8,706 nt of DNA from Candidatus Pullichristensenella stercoripullorum (GTDB taxonomy: Bacteria; Bacillota; Clostridia; Christensenellales; Aristaeellaceae). Positions 6,903 through 8,706 of this stretch are shown here, piece by piece. Under the pieces are notes generated by a model that saw only the letters and a program-made list of their open reading frames with translations, was not told the DNA's origin and did not search any database. The first letter of the stretch is position 1. Every line of letters starts with the position of its first letter. The DNA lies in NCBI GenBank assembly GCA_018712885.1, contig DVGE01000137.1:1-8706 (forward strand), in the 5' to 3' direction. The position numbers and the translations under genes are program-made.

Positions 6903-7385
6903 ATGAAAAGGATATTGTCGGTCGCGCTGCTCATGGCGCTGCTTTTGTCCGCCTGCGCCTTCGCGGAGGGCGTGCCGTCCATTTCCGACGAACTGTTCTC
7001 CGCGGCCAAGGAAGCCCTGAGCCTGCTCTCTTACGGGGAATACGCGCGCGTGTCGGAAGTGCTGCCTTTCTCCGGCGGCGCGCCGAGCGCGGAAGAATGG
7101 CAGCAGTTTGCCGGCAGCTTTTCCACGCTGGATTCCGGCACGGTGCAGCGCGAAGTGTCCGTGGCCTATTGGCAGGGCTCCTGCTGGTATCTGGCGGTAC
7201 CGGTGACAGAGCCGAACAGGGACGGCGTGGAAGCGTTGGTGCTGCGCTCAGACGACGGGGCGGCTTTCTCCGGCTACAAATACGCCACCTGGGGAGACGT
7301 CAAAAGCGGCTATCAGGCCAGCGACTATGTGGTCTGGAACGAGGAATACGTGGCCGGTACGCCGGTCATCATCGCCGATTCATAG
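6903..7385 (+). CDS. Small exported protein or lipoprotein, unknown function
   Basis: I do not recognise a family. The 160-residue product begins MKRILSVALLMALLLSACAFAEG: two basic residues, a hydrophobic core, then either a lipobox (L15-S-A-C18) for a membrane-anchored lipoprotein or an AFA-E signal peptidase I site at 21/22. The mature part is acidic and rich in serine, tyrosine and tryptophan, without further membrane segments or repeats; it looks like one small extracytoplasmic domain with alternating beta-strand-like pieces (VSVAYWQGSCWYLAVPV, then VEALVLRSDDGAAF, then YVVWNEEYV). GGAGG at 6890-6894, 8 bases before the ATG at 6903, decides the start over the upstream ATG at 6888. It follows holA by 38 bases without a terminator and ends the unit. 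Confidence 0.8.
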   Translation: MKRILSVALLMALLLSACAFAEGVPSISDELFSAAKEALSLLSYGEYARVSEVLPFSGGAPSAEEWQQFAGSFSTLDSGTVQREVSVAYWQGSCWYLAVPVTEPNRDGVEALVLRSDDGAAFSGYKYATWGDVKSGYQASDYVVWNEEYVAGTPVIIADS

Positions 7386-7404
7386 CGTGCCGCCGGCGCG
7401 CAGG

Positions 7405-7447
7405 AAAAACCGCTTTCGCAGCGCGTTTGCGAAAGCGGTTTTTGTTT
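7405..7447. terminator. Strong bidirectional terminator
   Basis: The arms at 7405-7420 and 7428-7443 form a perfect 16-bp stem with a 7-base loop. The outer pairs are A-T, so each strand ends in a T-run: TTTTTGTTT for the plus-strand cluster and TTTTTCC for the minus-strand glnS. It lies 19 bases after the stop of the exported-protein gene and about 60 bases past the glnS stop, so it can insulate both convergent genes. Confidence 0.93.
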
Positions 7448-7451
7448 GGGC

Positions 7452-7492
7452 GCGGACGCCCCGGGCGGCTTTGCGCCGTTTCGGGCGTCCGC
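7452..7492. repeat. Second hairpin between convergent genes
   Basis: Perfect 10-base inverted repeats (GCGGACGCCC and GGGCGTCCGC) enclose 21 bases that can form their own small stem (CGGC with GCCG). It begins only 10 bases beyond the glnS stop on the minus strand and has no T-run. It may stabilise the 3' end of the glnS transcript or slow polymerase before the main terminator; this is inference. Confidence 0.6.
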
Positions 7493-7502
7493 ATAGGCTG
7501 AT

Positions 7503-8706
7503 CTACTTGTTGGCCTTGGCCCAGCTGTCCTTCAGGGAAACGGTGCGGTCATAAACGGGGGTCTCCGCCGTGGAATCCGGGTCCTTGCAGAAGTAGCCGG
7601 TGCGCAGGAACTGGAAGACCTTGCCGTTTTCGGCCTCGGCCACGCAGGGCTCGCAGAACCCGTGGACGACGGTGAGGCTGTCGGGATTGACGCGGGCCAT
7701 GAAGTCGCTGGCGGCGGCCTCCGTCTCCTCCCCCTCTTCCTCGTCGGCGGCCTCGGACTCGGGCACATCCTCGAGGAGGATGGGCTCGTAGAGGCGCATC
7801 TCGCAGGGGCGGGCGTCCTGCGCGCTCAGCCAGTGCAGCGTGCCCTTGACCTTGCGGTTGGCGCCCTCGCTGCCGGAGCGGCTGTCCATGTCCACGGAGC
7901 AGATGAGCTCGGCGACTTCGCCGTTTGCGTCGTGGATGACTTCCTCGCAGCGGATGATGTAGGCCCCTTTGAGACGCACTTCGCGGCCGGGAGCGAGGCG
8001 GAAGAACTTCTTGGGCGGGTCTTCCATGAAGTCCTCGCGGTCGATGTAGAGGACGTTGCCTATGTGCAGCGTGCGCTCGCCCATCTCGGGGTGGTCGGGA
8101 TGGTTCTCCATGGCGATCTCGTCCACGAAGCCCTCCGGCCAATTGGAGAGCGTGACTTTCAGGGGACGCAGCACGGCCATGGCGCGCGGAGCGCGGCCGC
8201 CCAGGTCTTCGCGCACGCAGTGCTCCAGCAGGGCCAGGTCCACCGTGGAATCGGCCTTGGCCACGCCCACGCGGCCGAGGAAGTCCTTGACGGCGGCGGC
8301 GCTGTACCCGCGGCGGCGCATGGCGGCGAGGGTGGGCATGCGGGGATCGTCCCAGCCGGCGACCACGCCTTCTTCCACGAAGCGGCGCAGGTGACGCTTG
8401 GACATCACCGTGCGGGTGAGGTTGAGGCGGGCGAACTCGATCTGGCGCGGCGGATGTTCAAAGCCGGCTTCGCGCACCACCCAGTCGTACAGGGGGCGAT
8501 GGATCTCGTATTCCAGCGAGCAGAGGGAATGGGTGATGCCCTCGATGGCGTCCTGCAAAGGGTGCTGGAAATCGTACATCGGGTAGATGCACCAGTTGTC
8601 GCCCGTGCGGTGATGGTGGCAGCGCAGGATGCGGTAGAGCGTGGGATCGCGCATCAGCACGTTGGGCGAGGCCATGTCGATCTTGGCGCGCAGAACGCGC
8701 GAGCCG
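7503..8706 (-). CDS. glnS: Glutaminyl-tRNA synthetase, C-terminal part
   Basis: Class I synthetase that joins glutamine to tRNA-Gln in the cytosol. The gene enters from the right edge; the visible 400 residues begin GSRVLRAKIDMASPN, and the N-terminal part with the HIGH motif is outside. Seen in order: the conserved catalytic stretch NWCIYPMYDFQHPLQDAIEGI followed by THSLC; the class I signature as MSKR (8394-8405); a helical connector; then the two beta-barrel anticodon-binding domains with NPDSLTVVHGF, FQFLRTGYFC and the closing TVSLKDSWAK. A 19-residue, glutamate-rich insertion (7704-7760) lies between the barrels before FMARVNPDSL. The stop is TAG at 7503-7505. GlnRS is absent from many Firmicutes, which instead make Gln-tRNA by amidation; its presence is compatible with Clostridia. 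It converges on the comEC-holA cluster. Confidence 0.96.
   Translation of the reverse strand, partial: GSRVLRAKIDMASPNVLMRDPTLYRILRCHHHRTGDNWCIYPMYDFQHPLQDAIEGITHSLCSLEYEIHRPLYDWVVREAGFEHPPRQIEFARLNLTRTVMSKRHLRRFVEEGVVAGWDDPRMPTLAAMRRRGYSAAAVKDFLGRVGVAKADSTVDLALLEHCVREDLGGRAPRAMAVLRPLKVTLSNWPEGFVDEIAMENHPDHPEMGERTLHIGNVLYIDREDFMEDPPKKFFRLAPGREVRLKGAYIIRCEEVIHDANGEVAELICSVDMDSRSGSEGANRKVKGTLHWLSAQDARPCEMRLYEPILLEDVPESEAADEEEGEETEAAASDFMARVNPDSLTVVHGFCEPCVAEAENGKVFQFLRTGYFCKDPDSTAETPVYDRTVSLKDSWAKANK

Overview
The window is a GC-rich bacterial chromosome segment with strong Shine-Dalgarno sites, tight gene packing and the comEC-holA gene order that is common in Firmicutes. The signal peptide style and the presence of a GlnRS gene also fit Clostridia. 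My best guess is a high-GC, probably gut-associated clostridial lineage. This is inferred from gene content and style, not from a marker gene.

Left part (1-1186): a lone small gene for a DUF5655-like protein (337-723) sits between two non-coding stretches. The upstream stretch (1-336) holds imperfect repeats spaced about 60 bp apart. The downstream stretch (724-1147) holds hairpin-forming sequences that resemble worn-down type I-C CRISPR repeats, with no cas gene in view. A terminator at 1148-1172 serves the next gene, which lies on the minus strand.

Centre: a 442-residue ion-transporter-superfamily (ArsB/NhaD/SLC13-like) permease on the minus strand (1187-2515) diverges from a four-gene plus-strand cluster. 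The gap between them holds a good plus-strand sigma-70/SigA-type promoter (TTGCCA-18-TATAAT) and a weaker extended -10 on the minus strand. The plus-strand cluster is a YhfI/RNase Z-like metallo-beta-lactamase-fold hydrolase (2735-3448), comEC for the DNA-uptake channel (3449-5827), holA for the DNA polymerase III clamp-loader delta subunit (5824-6864) and a small exported protein or lipoprotein of unknown function (6903-7385). The first three are packed with a 0-bp gap and a 4-bp ATGA overlap, so they are very probably one transcript ending at a strong 16-bp-stem terminator (7405-7447).

Right edge: glnS (glutaminyl-tRNA synthetase) runs on the minus strand into the cluster's terminator, which also works in that orientation. 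Its N-terminal part, with the HIGH motif, lies outside the window. The genes are mostly housekeeping or well-known families. The parts least explained by known genes are the two repeat-bearing intergenic stretches, the unknown exported protein at the end of the comEC-holA cluster, and an acidic insertion in GlnRS.
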